The notes under the pieces: model-generated | The model's input: the letters and a program-made list of their open reading frames with translations, nothing else | Database searches by the model: none | Told to the model about the DNA's origin: nothing | Shown here: piece by piece, positions 36,827 through 44,455 of the stretch | Numbering within the stretch: the first letter of the stretch is position 1 | Layout of the letters: every line of letters starts with the position of its first letter | Made by a program: the position numbers and the translations under genes | NCBI RefSeq assembly: GCF_004916905.1 | Contig: NZ_SDLV01000006.1 | Location: forward strand, 62,001 to 126,000 | Origin: Chryseobacterium candidae | GTDB taxonomy: Bacteria; Bacteroidota; Bacteroidia; Flavobacteriales; Weeksellaceae | Reading direction: 5' to 3' | DNA length: 64,000 bases

Positions 36827-36861
36827 AAAAAAAATCACCCAATGAAAAGGTGATTTTTTTT
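36827..36861 (-). terminator. Terminator of the tilS-sigma factor operon
   Basis: A 13-bp stem AAAAAAAATCACC/GGTGATTTTTTTT just after the sigma factor stop at 36892, separating it from the redox operon. Confidence 0.8.
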
Positions 36862-36891
36862 AAATTTTATTTAAAGTATTGATAATCAGTT

Positions 36892-37446
36892 TTAAATATT
36901 ATCGTCTTTTTTTATTTTCCGGATCTGCTCTACACATTTGTGCTTTTGGTTTTGGGCATTATGCTTGCTGGAATACTTGTATTTTTTCTGAATTTCTTCT
37001 ATATTTTTGTTCTTCATAAAAATATCCTGAATGAGGTTTTGGCAGTGTGATGAGATTTTATTGATATAATCGTTGAGTTTATCCCAATAATCTCTTTCAT
37101 TTTCTATAGCCTGGTTGATTTCTTCTTTGTTTTCAAAATAATAGCTTTCATGCATTTCCACAAAAAAATTTCGGTTGCGCAGCTTTTTCAGCCAAAGGTT
37201 TTTAGAAATTCCGGTTACATAATTAGCAAGACAGGTGTAGGCTTTGAAATCGTCATCATACAATTTCTCATACAAAATAATCAAGGCATCCTGAAAAACA
37301 TCTTCTGCGTCTTCCAGATTCCCTTTGTTGGCAAGAACAAATTTTCGGGTGTAGCCAAAATATTTTTGATACAGAATACCAAAGGCAACGTTGTTGTCTT
37401 TCTGGAAATCTTCAATTGCTAAAGTGTTTGTTGCTCTTCTGTTCAT
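36892..37446 (-). CDS. Sigma-70 family (ECF-type) RNA polymerase sigma factor
   Basis: A 184-residue protein with sigma region 2 (FGILYQKYFGYTRKFV, GNLEDAEDVFQDALIILYEKL, LANYVTGISKNLWLKKLR) and a region 4 helix-turn-helix in IEEIQKKYKYSSKHNAQNQK near residue 150. No anti-sigma factor is adjacent. The ATG overlaps the tilS stop by 4 bases, an unusual pairing: the sigma factor is translationally coupled to a tRNA-modifying enzyme. Confidence 0.88.
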   Translation of the reverse strand: MNRRATNTLAIEDFQKDNNVAFGILYQKYFGYTRKFVLANKGNLEDAEDVFQDALIILYEKLYDDDFKAYTCLANYVTGISKNLWLKKLRNRNFFVEMHESYYFENKEEINQAIENERDYWDKLNDYINKISSHCQNLIQDIFMKNKNIEEIQKKYKYSSKHNAQNQKHKCVEQIRKIKKDDNI

Positions 37447-38771
37447 GTAATCGTCAGAACTTTTTTTGTGTCTTTTGTTGCTATAAATCTTCTATCCTGT
37501 CTGAAAGGAATAATTCCCAAAACGGAATTTTCACGGTCTGTTAAGATCCAGATTTTTTGCCTTACTAAAATAGATAATTTTTCGTCCCTGAAAAATTTAG
37601 AAACTTTCTTCTTCCCTGAAAACGCTGTTGGATAAAATTCATCCCCATCCTGTTGTTTTCTCAAAAGAAGAGGGAACTGAAGCTTTTCGGCATCGAAATC
37701 CCATTCAAATTCTTTATTGATTCCGGAAATGCTTTCAATATGATCTACAAGATCGAGGATCATCTGGTTTTTGGAAAAATCAAAGTGTTCTATCAGTAGT
37801 ATTTCTTCCGGAATTGCCTTTTTTTCGCTTTTATCAATAAAAATGAGCTCATCCCGGTTAACAATCAACTGATATTCCTTTGAAAAAAAAGAACTGTTAT
37901 TTTCGGCTTTAAAAATTTTCGGAATTTCTTCCTCCTGATTGAATCCGTATTTCTTTAAAATTTCAAATTTTACAAAATCACTTTCACTATCCAGCTTTTC
38001 CTTTGATAGGATTTTATAGTTTTGGTTAAATACCGTGAGACGATTTTCTATTTCCTGGATCTGTTGTTGTACAAAATCTTTGGTTTGATTCAGATATAAA
38101 GAACTCTTTCTGAAGTTTTCCAGAAAGTGGTTGTTGGTTTCCATCAGCATCGGTACAATCTCATTTCTGATCTTATTCCTCAGATAATCATTCTTCTTAT
38201 TGGAAAGGTCTTCCCGGAATTCAATAGTATGCTGCTCGGCAAACTGATAAATATCTTTTTTGGAAAATTGTAAAAAAGGTCTCAGAATATCATTATCATT
38301 TGATGGGATTCCGCTCAATCCATTGATTCCCGAAGCTTTGGATAAATTGATGATGAAAGTTTCCAGCTGATCATTAAGATGATGGGCTGTAACAAGAAAT
38401 TCCAGTTTTTCTTTTTTCCTGATTTCGTTAAAAAAACGGTACCGAATTTCTCTTGCCCAAAGCTGGATTGAATTGTCAGGCTTCTGATCTTTTTCCGAAA
38501 CTTCATACAGATGAAATTTTATATGATTTTTCTCACAAAAATCCTGCACTGTTTTCTGGTCCAGATCCGAATCATTTCCCCGAAGTTTATAATTGATATG
38601 AGCAACCTGAAACTGAAACAACGGATCTTGATTTTCAAGCGCTAAATCCCTGAATAAAGAGGCCAGAACCATAGAATCTGCCCCTCCGCTTACTGCTAAA
38701 AGATAGGTGTGATTTCCCGGCTCGTGAACGAGATTTTTTAATTGATTTGTAAAGGTTAATTTATTCAACAT
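37443..38771 (-). CDS. tilS: tRNA(Ile)-lysidine synthetase
   Basis: TilS converts C34 of the CAU-anticodon isoleucine tRNA to lysidine, so it reads AUA. The N-terminal PP-loop ATP site is LLAVSGGADSMVLASLF near residue 25, followed by VAHINYKLRGNDSDLDQ and VTAHHLNDQLETFII near residue 115. The C-terminal domain has REDEKL-type RDEKLSILVRQKIWILTD near 385. At 442 residues it is normal length. It is first gene of the pair with the sigma factor. Confidence 0.96.
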   Translation of the reverse strand: MLNKLTFTNQLKNLVHEPGNHTYLLAVSGGADSMVLASLFRDLALENQDPLFQFQVAHINYKLRGNDSDLDQKTVQDFCEKNHIKFHLYEVSEKDQKPDNSIQLWAREIRYRFFNEIRKKEKLEFLVTAHHLNDQLETFIINLSKASGINGLSGIPSNDNDILRPFLQFSKKDIYQFAEQHTIEFREDLSNKKNDYLRNKIRNEIVPMLMETNNHFLENFRKSSLYLNQTKDFVQQQIQEIENRLTVFNQNYKILSKEKLDSESDFVKFEILKKYGFNQEEEIPKIFKAENNSSFFSKEYQLIVNRDELIFIDKSEKKAIPEEILLIEHFDFSKNQMILDLVDHIESISGINKEFEWDFDAEKLQFPLLLRKQQDGDEFYPTAFSGKKKVSKFFRDEKLSILVRQKIWILTDRENSVLGIIPFRQDRRFIATKDTKKVLTIT

Positions 38772-38794
38772 AGATGTTGAGAATTTCTTTTATG

Positions 38795-38802
38795 CAAAGA
38801 TA
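38795..38802 (-). promoter_or_regulatory. Promoter -7 element for tilS
   Basis: TATCTTTG on the minus strand, leader about 18 bases; back to back with the ompA-like promoter. Confidence 0.5.
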
Positions 38803-38828
38803 ACCGATATAATTCAATTGAATTTTCC

Positions 38829-38836
38829 TAACTTTG
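38829..38836 (+). promoter_or_regulatory. Promoter -7 element for the OmpA-like lipoprotein
   Basis: TAACTTTG matches TAnnTTTG and leaves a leader of about 17 bases. Confidence 0.5.
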
Positions 38837-38858
38837 AGTAGTCTAAAAATGATTATTT

Positions 38859-39692
38859 ATGAAGATTTTAAAAATTTTAGCAGTTTCTGCAATGGCGCTG
38901 GGGATGACATCTTGTGTCAGCAAAAAGCAGTATGATGCTTTGAGCACAAACTATAAGCAGTGTATTGAAAATATCGGAGAAAGACAGAGAGAAATTCAGG
39001 ATTTGAAATCTCAGAACTCTGCATTGACAGGGGAAAACAACTTATTGAAAAGTCAGCATGATGCTTTAAAATCATCACTTGATGCATGTCTGTCCAATAC
39101 TGGAAAAAGTTCTGCAAACATTGATAAACTGGTAGGGGAAATCAATGCTTCCAATTCCTATATCAAGCAATTGATCTCCAGTAATGCTAAGAACGACAGT
39201 CTGAACCTTGCACTGTCTAATAAACTGAAGAGATCTTTGGATAATGTATCAGATGAGGATGTACAGGTGAAAGTATTGAAAGGAGTTGTAATGATCTCTC
39301 TTTCAGATAAAATGTTATACAAAACCGGAGATTACAATATCTTGCCTGCAGCTCAGGAAGTGTTAGGAAAAGTAGCAAAAGTAATCAACGATTACGATAA
39401 ATACTCAGTATTAATTGAAGGTAATACGGATAATGCTCCGCTGAATTCTCCAAATCTTCCGAGAGACAACTGGGATCTTTCTGCATTAAGAGGGACTTCT
39501 GTAGCTAAAGTTCTTCAGACTCAGTTTGGTGTAGATCCGGCGAGAATTACAGCTGGCGGGCGTTCTGAATACAACCCGAAAGCGACTAATATGAGCGTTT
39601 CAGGAAGATCAGAAAACAGAAGAACAGAAATCATCATCATGCCTAAACTTGATGAGTTTATGAAACTGATGGATATCGCTCCTAAGAAATAA
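38859..39692 (+). CDS. OmpA-family peptidoglycan-binding lipoprotein
   Basis: A 277-residue lipoprotein: signal peptide ending MTSC (Cys19), a coiled coil at about 25-125 rich in Leu/Lys/Ser, and a C-terminal OmpA domain with the TDNAP, LSALRGTSVAKVL and SGRSENRRTEIIIMP motifs; the Asp and Arg in these hold diaminopimelate in peptidoglycan. It tethers outer membrane to wall. Monocistronic, with its own promoter and terminator. Confidence 0.93.
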   Translation: MKILKILAVSAMALGMTSCVSKKQYDALSTNYKQCIENIGERQREIQDLKSQNSALTGENNLLKSQHDALKSSLDACLSNTGKSSANIDKLVGEINASNSYIKQLISSNAKNDSLNLALSNKLKRSLDNVSDEDVQVKVLKGVVMISLSDKMLYKTGDYNILPAAQEVLGKVAKVINDYDKYSVLIEGNTDNAPLNSPNLPRDNWDLSALRGTSVAKVLQTQFGVDPARITAGGRSEYNPKATNMSVSGRSENRRTEIIIMPKLDEFMKLMDIAPKK

Positions 39693-39712
39693 TGATTAAA
39701 CCCTATATCATC

Positions 39713-39740
39713 AAAAATCCCGAAGCAATTCGGGATTTTT
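39713..39740 (+). terminator. Terminator of the OmpA-like gene
   Basis: A 12-bp stem AAAAATCCCGAA/TTCGGGATTTTT with a GCAA loop; its far arm abuts the stop of the convergent HTTM gene, so it may serve both. Confidence 0.85.
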
Positions 39741-40703
39741 TTATGAATCAATTTGATTGGGAAGATATTGCGCCGATATTGTTTTCTTTGTGGAGAAGAC
39801 TTTTTTATTAGCGGTTTGTTCAAAGTAAAAATTCGTGATATTCCAGATGATCATAATTGCTGAGAAGTAATATAGATTGAGAACGAGAGCAATTCCTATG
39901 TGCATGGAAATCGTTAGGTAAAGCCATGTTTTCTGTGTCGGTTTGTACCAGATAAAAAATGGGTAGCACATCTCGATAATAATCGTACTCCATCCGATAA
40001 AGCTTAAAATATAAGAATGTTCTGCCAGCCAGCTGAAATCAATATTCAGATCTCTGTTGGAGTAGGGCAGATGGATCGCTTTCCAGATAGATTCGCCGTT
40101 CCACCAGTTGAAACCTAAAGCTTTGTCGAGTCCTGAAAAGAAATAAGCAATAGAAATATGAATCTGAAATAATCTTTTGACCGGAGTGAAATTGCTATCT
40201 ACAGGATTTTTGCGGAAAATAAAATTTCTCAGTGAAAAATGCTGATCAGCAGGGAAAAGAATCAGATAGAATAAAGACATACTCGTAAAAAAATCTGCGC
40301 CATAGGCAAAGAAAGAACTTCCCTTAAGCAATGCAATCTGCAGGATAAGTAAAAGAAAGGCAGCAATTCTGGAATAAAATCCAGTAATAATAAAAGTACA
40401 CAATGTGATAAATGAGACTTTGGTCATCAGAATCGTTGTGCTTTCTTCAATTCCGCAGCTTTGTAAGAAACTTACAATTTTTGAGAAAGTAATCATCCAG
40501 TCGGGAGTAAAAACACCCATAATATCCTGTGGAATAATACTGCTGCTTGAAAATAACTGATCAAAATCCGGCATCACTGCCATAAACTGTAATAGAATAA
40601 CCGTTCCTATGGCAACACGGAAGAAACCCAGGAATTCCGTCTGGTTGTCCTGTTTGAAAAAGAAATTTTCAATACGGGTATAGAATGCATTCAGATTTTT
40701 CAT
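39741..40703 (-). CDS. HTTM-domain membrane protein (SdpB/gamma-carboxylase-like)
   Basis: A 320-residue polytopic membrane protein with about seven helices. Motifs include FRVAIGTVILLQFMA near residue 30, FHISIAYFFSGLDKALGFNWW-type IHISIAYFFSGLDKAL near 185 and WNGESIWKAIHLPYSN near 205, the usual HTTM (horizontally transferred transmembrane) signature. The domain is shared by vitamin K-dependent gamma-carboxylase and by SdpB, which works with SdpA to make the Bacillus SDP peptide toxin. The ATG at 40703 overlaps nothing and lies 4 bases from the upstream gene's stop (40708). Role: see the cluster finding. Confidence 0.82.
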   Translation of the reverse strand: MKNLNAFYTRIENFFFKQDNQTEFLGFFRVAIGTVILLQFMAVMPDFDQLFSSSSIIPQDIMGVFTPDWMITFSKIVSFLQSCGIEESTTILMTKVSFITLCTFIITGFYSRIAAFLLLILQIALLKGSSFFAYGADFFTSMSLFYLILFPADQHFSLRNFIFRKNPVDSNFTPVKRLFQIHISIAYFFSGLDKALGFNWWNGESIWKAIHLPYSNRDLNIDFSWLAEHSYILSFIGWSTIIIEMCYPFFIWYKPTQKTWLYLTISMHIGIALVLNLYYFSAIMIIWNITNFYFEQTANKKVFSTKKTISAQYLPNQIDS

Positions 40704-40707
40704 CACT

Positions 40708-41280
40708 TTAATGTTTAAATTCGTCAATAAGAATTAAATTTTCATTCGTTTTTCCCTTTTTGAAATCAGTAATTGAAGGGTAGTCATACAGATAAAGTTT
40801 TGTGGTAACGCTCACCGCTTTTGAATTCTCTGTCATCACATGTTCAGCGATCTGTCTGATAATAATATCCAGATACTGATAATATTTTTTGTCGTATATA
40901 TTTTTACTGGAAATTTTATCTAGAAACATATTGAAGACAGTAGTAAATCTTACTCTGCTTTCCTTGTTTTTAAAATATGGAAGTGTCTTTTGTTCCAAAA
41001 TTTTTCCATTCTTGTCTTGTAATTCAAAACTCATTACAAAATCACTGGCAACATTGGGGGCATAGAAGCCATATCCTGTATCAAAACCTGTATATGATGT
41101 AAATATATTGACAGGCTTTAACTGGGCAATATTTTCTGACATCGCATAAACCAAAGGCTTGTCATACTTTTTGTTTTCATAGTAGAAACCGTAATAGCCA
41201 TCAAATGTTCCTTTCAGACCAATAGTGAAGACTATTAGAAGAATAATGAAAATTCCGGATAACTGTAGCTTTCTTTTCAT
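40708..41280 (-). CDS. Membrane-anchored partner of the HTTM protein, unknown function
   Basis: A 190-residue protein with one N-terminal helix (residues 7-24) and an exported domain containing TGFDTGYGFYAPNVASDF near residue 70. Small proteins with such a GYGFxxPN segment directly before HTTM genes are common in Bacteroidetes; the layout recalls SdpA, whose exported domain is required with SdpB. No family is assigned with confidence. It is tightly coupled to the HTTM gene, 4 bases apart. Confidence 0.7.
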   Translation of the reverse strand: MKRKLQLSGIFIILLIVFTIGLKGTFDGYYGFYYENKKYDKPLVYAMSENIAQLKPVNIFTSYTGFDTGYGFYAPNVASDFVMSFELQDKNGKILEQKTLPYFKNKESRVRFTTVFNMFLDKISSKNIYDKKYYQYLDIIIRQIAEHVMTENSKAVSVTTKLYLYDYPSITDFKKGKTNENLILIDEFKH

Positions 41281-41295
41281 GGCATGAAAATTTTA

Positions 41296-41326
41296 AAAGG
41301 CTGTCTTAAGACTAAAAACAGCCTTT
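41296..41326 (-). terminator. Partial terminator between the 197-residue gene and the HTTM pair
   Basis: A 9-bp stem AAAGGCTGT/ACAGCCTTT, loop 13 bases, T-rich on the minus strand. It could reduce readthrough from the upstream gene to the HTTM pair. Confidence 0.6.
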
Positions 41327-41330
41327 GAGT

Positions 41331-41924
41331 TTATTTGTAATTCACCAATACATTATTCAGTTTTACATTGATTCTGGGATCAATAGCTGTATTAACTTTG
41401 TAAGATTTTATAATCACATTGGTAAGATTCTTTCTTCCCATCGTGGGCGGGCAGATGGTATATTCTTCTGCACCTTTAATCGTTAATCTGCTTAAAGAGG
41501 CGATATCTTTCTGGCTTAGTAAAGCTGCATTGGTCGCAACCTGGTTATTTTGAATCGCATAATAATCTGTTCCAAGCTCTTTAGCACCATATTTTTTCAG
41601 GATGCCCTCTACTTTTGCTCTCAGATCACCATATTTTTTCCAGTCGATATTAGCTTTCATTAAACATCCGCGGATTATATACTGCCTGTTGATTTTGTAT
41701 ACAATGAAATTGGTGCCCAAACTGTTCTGATGAATTTTCTGAAGGCTTAATAAATTTTTCATGTCTTCATCCGAAATTTTTTTGACCTCTTTAAGGAGGT
41801 AATTGTTGTCTACAATGTAATTGCCTTTTTCTTTATAAAAAGACATTTCCTGAGGTTTTAGCTGGGAAAATATCATAACAAGTCCCACTATTGCTCCAAT
41901 TAATAATAAAGTCTTTGTTTTCAT
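41331..41924 (-). CDS. Exported protein of unknown function, upstream of the HTTM pair
   Basis: A 197-residue protein with an N-terminal membrane or signal segment (residues 4-20, ending MIFSQ) and an exported domain without known motifs; it has two cysteines, in RGCLMKA near residue 87 and EYTICPPTMG near residue 158. Its place and size (before an SdpA-like and an HTTM gene) match SdpC, a 203-residue toxin precursor, but the sequence resemblance to SdpC is not evident. It has its own -7 promoter element and terminator. Confidence 0.65.
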   Translation of the reverse strand: MKTKTLLLIGAIVGLVMIFSQLKPQEMSFYKEKGNYIVDNNYLLKEVKKISDEDMKNLLSLQKIHQNSLGTNFIVYKINRQYIIRGCLMKANIDWKKYGDLRAKVEGILKKYGAKELGTDYYAIQNNQVATNAALLSQKDIASLSRLTIKGAEEYTICPPTMGRKNLTNVIIKSYKVNTAIDPRINVKLNNVLVNYK

Positions 41925-42010
41925 GCTGCTGTTTTTAAAATATCCCTACTCTTTTTAGGATTTTCGGGTTCCTCCTTGTTTTGAATGTTTCATGGTTGGA
42001 AAACTTATCT

Positions 42011-42018
42011 CAAAGGTA
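42011..42018 (-). promoter_or_regulatory. Promoter -7 element for the 197-residue exported protein
   Basis: TACCTTTG on the minus strand; the leader would be about 80 bases. Confidence 0.45.
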
Positions 42019-42255
42019 GAGGCATATGGGCACTTAAATACAGGTGTTTTTCCTGTTTTTTATGAGGGTTTTGACTTTTCAGGAAGGAATTTTAGTGAGA
42101 ATTTCTGAAGAGTACTAGCTGCTCATGAATATTTGAAGCCGGTTTGGCAGGCTTATAAAGATGAGTTCTGATAAAAGACTTGTAGAATGAACTTAGTAAG
42201 TTCTGTTGAATGGATGTTGGGATGATGGAAATAAAATTCCACAGTTTAAAACAAA

Positions 42256-42281
42256 AATAAATCCCGAAGGTGGCCGGGATC
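42256..42281 (-). terminator. Terminator of the small leftward gene
   Basis: Stem ATCCCG/CGGGAT around an 8-base loop, followed on the minus strand by a T-rich tail. It lies just after the small ORF at 42312-42446. Confidence 0.65.
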
Positions 42282-42311
42282 TATTCTTAATCAAATTAAT
42301 TCTTCCTTTTT

Positions 42312-42446
42312 CAGGAGCGAAATAATTCGTTGCAAAAATGAAGTGGATATTTCTGTCTTACTTTTTGCTGCAGAAGCATCAGTTCTACTTTTCAGTACAA
42401 CTTTTTTGTGATTCTCATGGTTAGTTTGTGTCTCTCCTGCAATCAT
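42312..42446 (-). CDS. Small hypothetical protein with its own promoter and terminator
   Basis: A short leftward ORF starting ATG at 42446: MIAGETQTNHENHKKVVLKS and then a Lys/Ser/Ala-rich stretch. The protein is about 44 codons; a single base in my count around 42340-42365 would shift the end and extend it to about 51 codons with a basic amphipathic C-terminus, so the end is uncertain. Support comes from context: a perfect TAnnTTTG element upstream, a purine-rich RBS-like AAGAGA and a terminator just after. No family is recognised. It could be a small peptide precursor or a non-coding RNA gene. Confidence 0.4.
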
Positions 42447-42485
42447 CTTGTTTTCTCTTAGTGTTTTTACCCCTTATTTTTATTA

Positions 42486-42493
42486 CAAACTTA
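42486..42493 (-). promoter_or_regulatory. Promoter -7 element for the small leftward gene
   Basis: TAAGTTTG on the minus strand matches TAnnTTTG; predicted leader about 35 bases. Confidence 0.5.
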
Positions 42494-42604
42494 TAACTAA
42501 TACAACAAAAATAACATCCGTGTTTTCACGGTATTTTATATGGGGTTTTCACTGATATGGAAATTTTAATACATTTTATAAATAATTTATTAATGTATAA
42601 TGGG

Positions 42605-42632
42605 TTGATTAATAAAAGAATATGTATATTTA
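42605..42632 (+). promoter_or_regulatory. Likely promoter of the knottin-like peptide gene
   Basis: TTG at 42605-42607, then 17 bases, then TATATTTA at 42625-42632, one base off the -7 consensus. The leader would be about 70 bases. Confidence 0.45.
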
Positions 42633-42710
42633 AATCTCTGTATTGGGAAATAATAAAAGAGGTATCCGAAAATCTAAAGAGTAGGAAATTAATACTAAAC
42701 TAAAATCATT

Positions 42711-42863
42711 ATGAAAAATTTAAAAAAGATCTCAAGAGAAGCTATGAAAAATGTACAAGGTGCTGTCCTGGACTGCAATCCTCAGATAATCTGTCAAAGA
42801 ACCACTGACTGCTGCCCGGGATGGGTTTGTGCTTCAAGAGGACAATATTGTGTAGCCTTATAA
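42711..42863 (+). CDS. Knottin-like cysteine-rich peptide precursor with double-glycine-type leader
   Basis: A 50-residue peptide. Residues 1-18 (MKNLKKISREAMKNVQGA) form a charged leader ending in GA, the form of leader that C39 peptidase-transporters cleave; related MKNLKK leaders occur on many Chryseobacterium peptides annotated as bacteriocin-like. The 32-residue core has six cysteines at 22, 28, 34, 35, 40 and 47, spaced C-X5-C-X5-CC-X4-C-X6-C, which meets the inhibitor cystine knot pattern, with CCPGWVC as in many knottins. Promoter, ribosome site and a 3' hairpin support expression. No exporter or immunity gene is adjacent. Function is inferred; an antimicrobial or signalling peptide is likeliest. 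Confidence 0.85.
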   Translation: MKNLKKISREAMKNVQGAVLDCNPQIICQRTTDCCPGWVCASRGQYCVAL

Positions 42864-42892
42864 TAACTTTTTAAAGTGATGGCAGATGCATG

Positions 42893-42921
42893 TAAGAGGG
42901 ATTCATTTCTCTCTTTTTTTG
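42893..42921 (+). terminator. Terminator of the knottin-like gene
   Basis: A short AAGAG/CTCTT stem around a 12-base loop followed by a run of seven Ts, 30 bases after the stop. Confidence 0.6.
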
Positions 42922-42960
42922 TATCTTCTTCCTGAATTAAAAAAGTAGCTTTAAAATCCT

Positions 42961-42968
42961 TAAATTTG
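42961..42968 (+). promoter_or_regulatory. Promoter -7 element for the O-methyltransferase
   Basis: TAAATTTG, perfect TAnnTTTG, 17 bases before the ATG at 42985. Confidence 0.5.
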
Positions 42969-42984
42969 TTTAAATTAAAATGGT

Positions 42985-43632
42985 ATGAGTTTTTTTGAAG
43001 AAAAGAATCCTGAAATGGACAGATATTTGGAGGCGCACGCTTCTTCGGAATCCGAAATTCTGAAAAAGCTGAGAAGAGAGACTTATCAGAAAACCACACA
43101 GCCCCATATGATTTCCGGATATCAGCAGGGAAGACTGCTGACAATTATTTCCCAGATGCTGCAGCCGAAAAATATTCTCGAAATAGGAACATTTACCGGA
43201 TATGCTACTTTATGTCTTGCATCAGGATTGGCAAAAGATGGAAAAATTACCACATTGGATGTGAATGAGGATCTTGCTTATCTTCCTGAAAAATATTTTG
43301 AATCCAGCGAATATGCCGGCCAGATCGATTTTAAACTTCAGGATGCCAAGGAATATTTAAAAGAAACAGATGAGTTTTTTGATCTGATTTTTGTAGATGC
43401 CGATAAGGAAAATTATGCCGAATATTTCAGATTGATTAAACCTCATACAAAATCAGGAACAGTGATTTTATTTGATAATGTATTGTGGTATGGAAAAGTG
43501 CTGGAAGAAAATCCAAAGCTGAAATCTACTCAGTCTATCCAGGAATTAAATGATTTGGCAGCAAAAGACGAAGATTTTGAAAATCTTATTTTACCTTTGC
43601 GTGATGGAGTCAACTTTCTTCGCAGAAAGTAA
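42985..43632 (+). CDS. Class I SAM-dependent O-methyltransferase
   Basis: A 215-residue enzyme of the caffeoyl-CoA/catechol O-methyltransferase type. SAM motif I ILEIGTFTGYATLCLA near residue 65, the acidic ribose loop TTLDVNEDL, the metal-binding aspartate in FDLIFVDADKENYAEY near residue 135 and IVLFDNVLWYGKV near 165. The acceptor is unknown. It is next to the knottin gene, but has its own promoter, and members of this family are common housekeeping enzymes. Confidence 0.93.
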   Translation: MSFFEEKNPEMDRYLEAHASSESEILKKLRRETYQKTTQPHMISGYQQGRLLTIISQMLQPKNILEIGTFTGYATLCLASGLAKDGKITTLDVNEDLAYLPEKYFESSEYAGQIDFKLQDAKEYLKETDEFFDLIFVDADKENYAEYFRLIKPHTKSGTVILFDNVLWYGKVLEENPKLKSTQSIQELNDLAAKDEDFENLILPLRDGVNFLRRK

Positions 43633-43716
43633 CTGAAATATTCAAGGATTAAACATTTAAAGAGATATACATTGTATTGTAACCTTTAAATTATTCAATC
43701 TTTAAATTGAAAATTA

Positions 43717-44433
43717 ATGAATAAAGGAGTTTGTATTGTTACAGTAGCGCCGGTTCGTGCAGAAAATTCTGACAGAGCTGAAATTGTTACGGAAATATTG
43801 TTTGGGGAAAGTGCAGATATTTTGGAAGTAAATAAAAACTGGACCAAAATAAAAATGCATTATGATGGCTATGAAGGATGGATGGATACCAAGCAGCTTA
43901 AACCTGTAACAGACGAAGAGCTGGCCAAAAGAAAAGTGACTGTCGTAACCGAAGATTTTTCTTCTGTACTCATGAACGATGGGAAAACTTTACTTTCTAT
44001 GGGATCAGAAGTAGAGTTTCCGGTGGTTGCTTCCAGAAGAAGTCATGATGTGCGTGAAAGTATTGCATTGACAGCAAAAGAGTTCCTGAACGTACCTTAT
44101 CTGTGGGGAGGGAAAAGCTTTTTTGCAGTAGACTGCTCCGGATTTACCCAATTGGTTTATAAAATTCACAACATAAAAATACCCAGAGATGCGTCACAGC
44201 AGGCTGAGGTAGGAGAACCGCTTACTTTCGTAGAAGAAACACAGCCTGGAGATCTTGCATTCTTTGAAAATGCAGAAGGAAAAATTATCCATGTAGGAAT
44301 TATGCTGGAGAATCAAAAGATCATCCATGCTTCAGGAAAAGTGAGAATAGACACGCTGGATTCTACTGGGATTTTCAATAAAGAGATGAATAAGCATACT
44401 CACAAATTGAGAGTGTTGAAAAGTGTAATTTAA
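43717..44433 (+). CDS. NlpC/P60 family cell wall peptidase with SH3 domain
   Basis: A 238-residue protein without a signal peptide. An N-terminal bacterial SH3-like domain (NKNWTKIKMHYDGYEGWMD near residue 45) precedes the NlpC/P60 domain with the catalytic cysteine in VDCSGFTQLVY near residue 140, histidine in IIHVGIML near 193 and HASGKV after it. Such enzymes cut the gamma-glutamyl-diaminopimelate bond of wall peptides, often during recycling. It starts a rightward run to waaA. Confidence 0.93.
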   Translation: MNKGVCIVTVAPVRAENSDRAEIVTEILFGESADILEVNKNWTKIKMHYDGYEGWMDTKQLKPVTDEELAKRKVTVVTEDFSSVLMNDGKTLLSMGSEVEFPVVASRRSHDVRESIALTAKEFLNVPYLWGGKSFFAVDCSGFTQLVYKIHNIKIPRDASQQAEVGEPLTFVEETQPGDLAFFENAEGKIIHVGIMLENQKIIHASGKVRIDTLDSTGIFNKEMNKHTHKLRVLKSVI

Positions 44434-44455
44434 TCATCATTCAATCTCATCTGGA

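Noticed and set aside
42794..43144. 116-codon leftward ORF covering the knottin gene end and the O-methyltransferase start
   Set aside because: It is antisense to two well-supported genes and has no family-like sequence.
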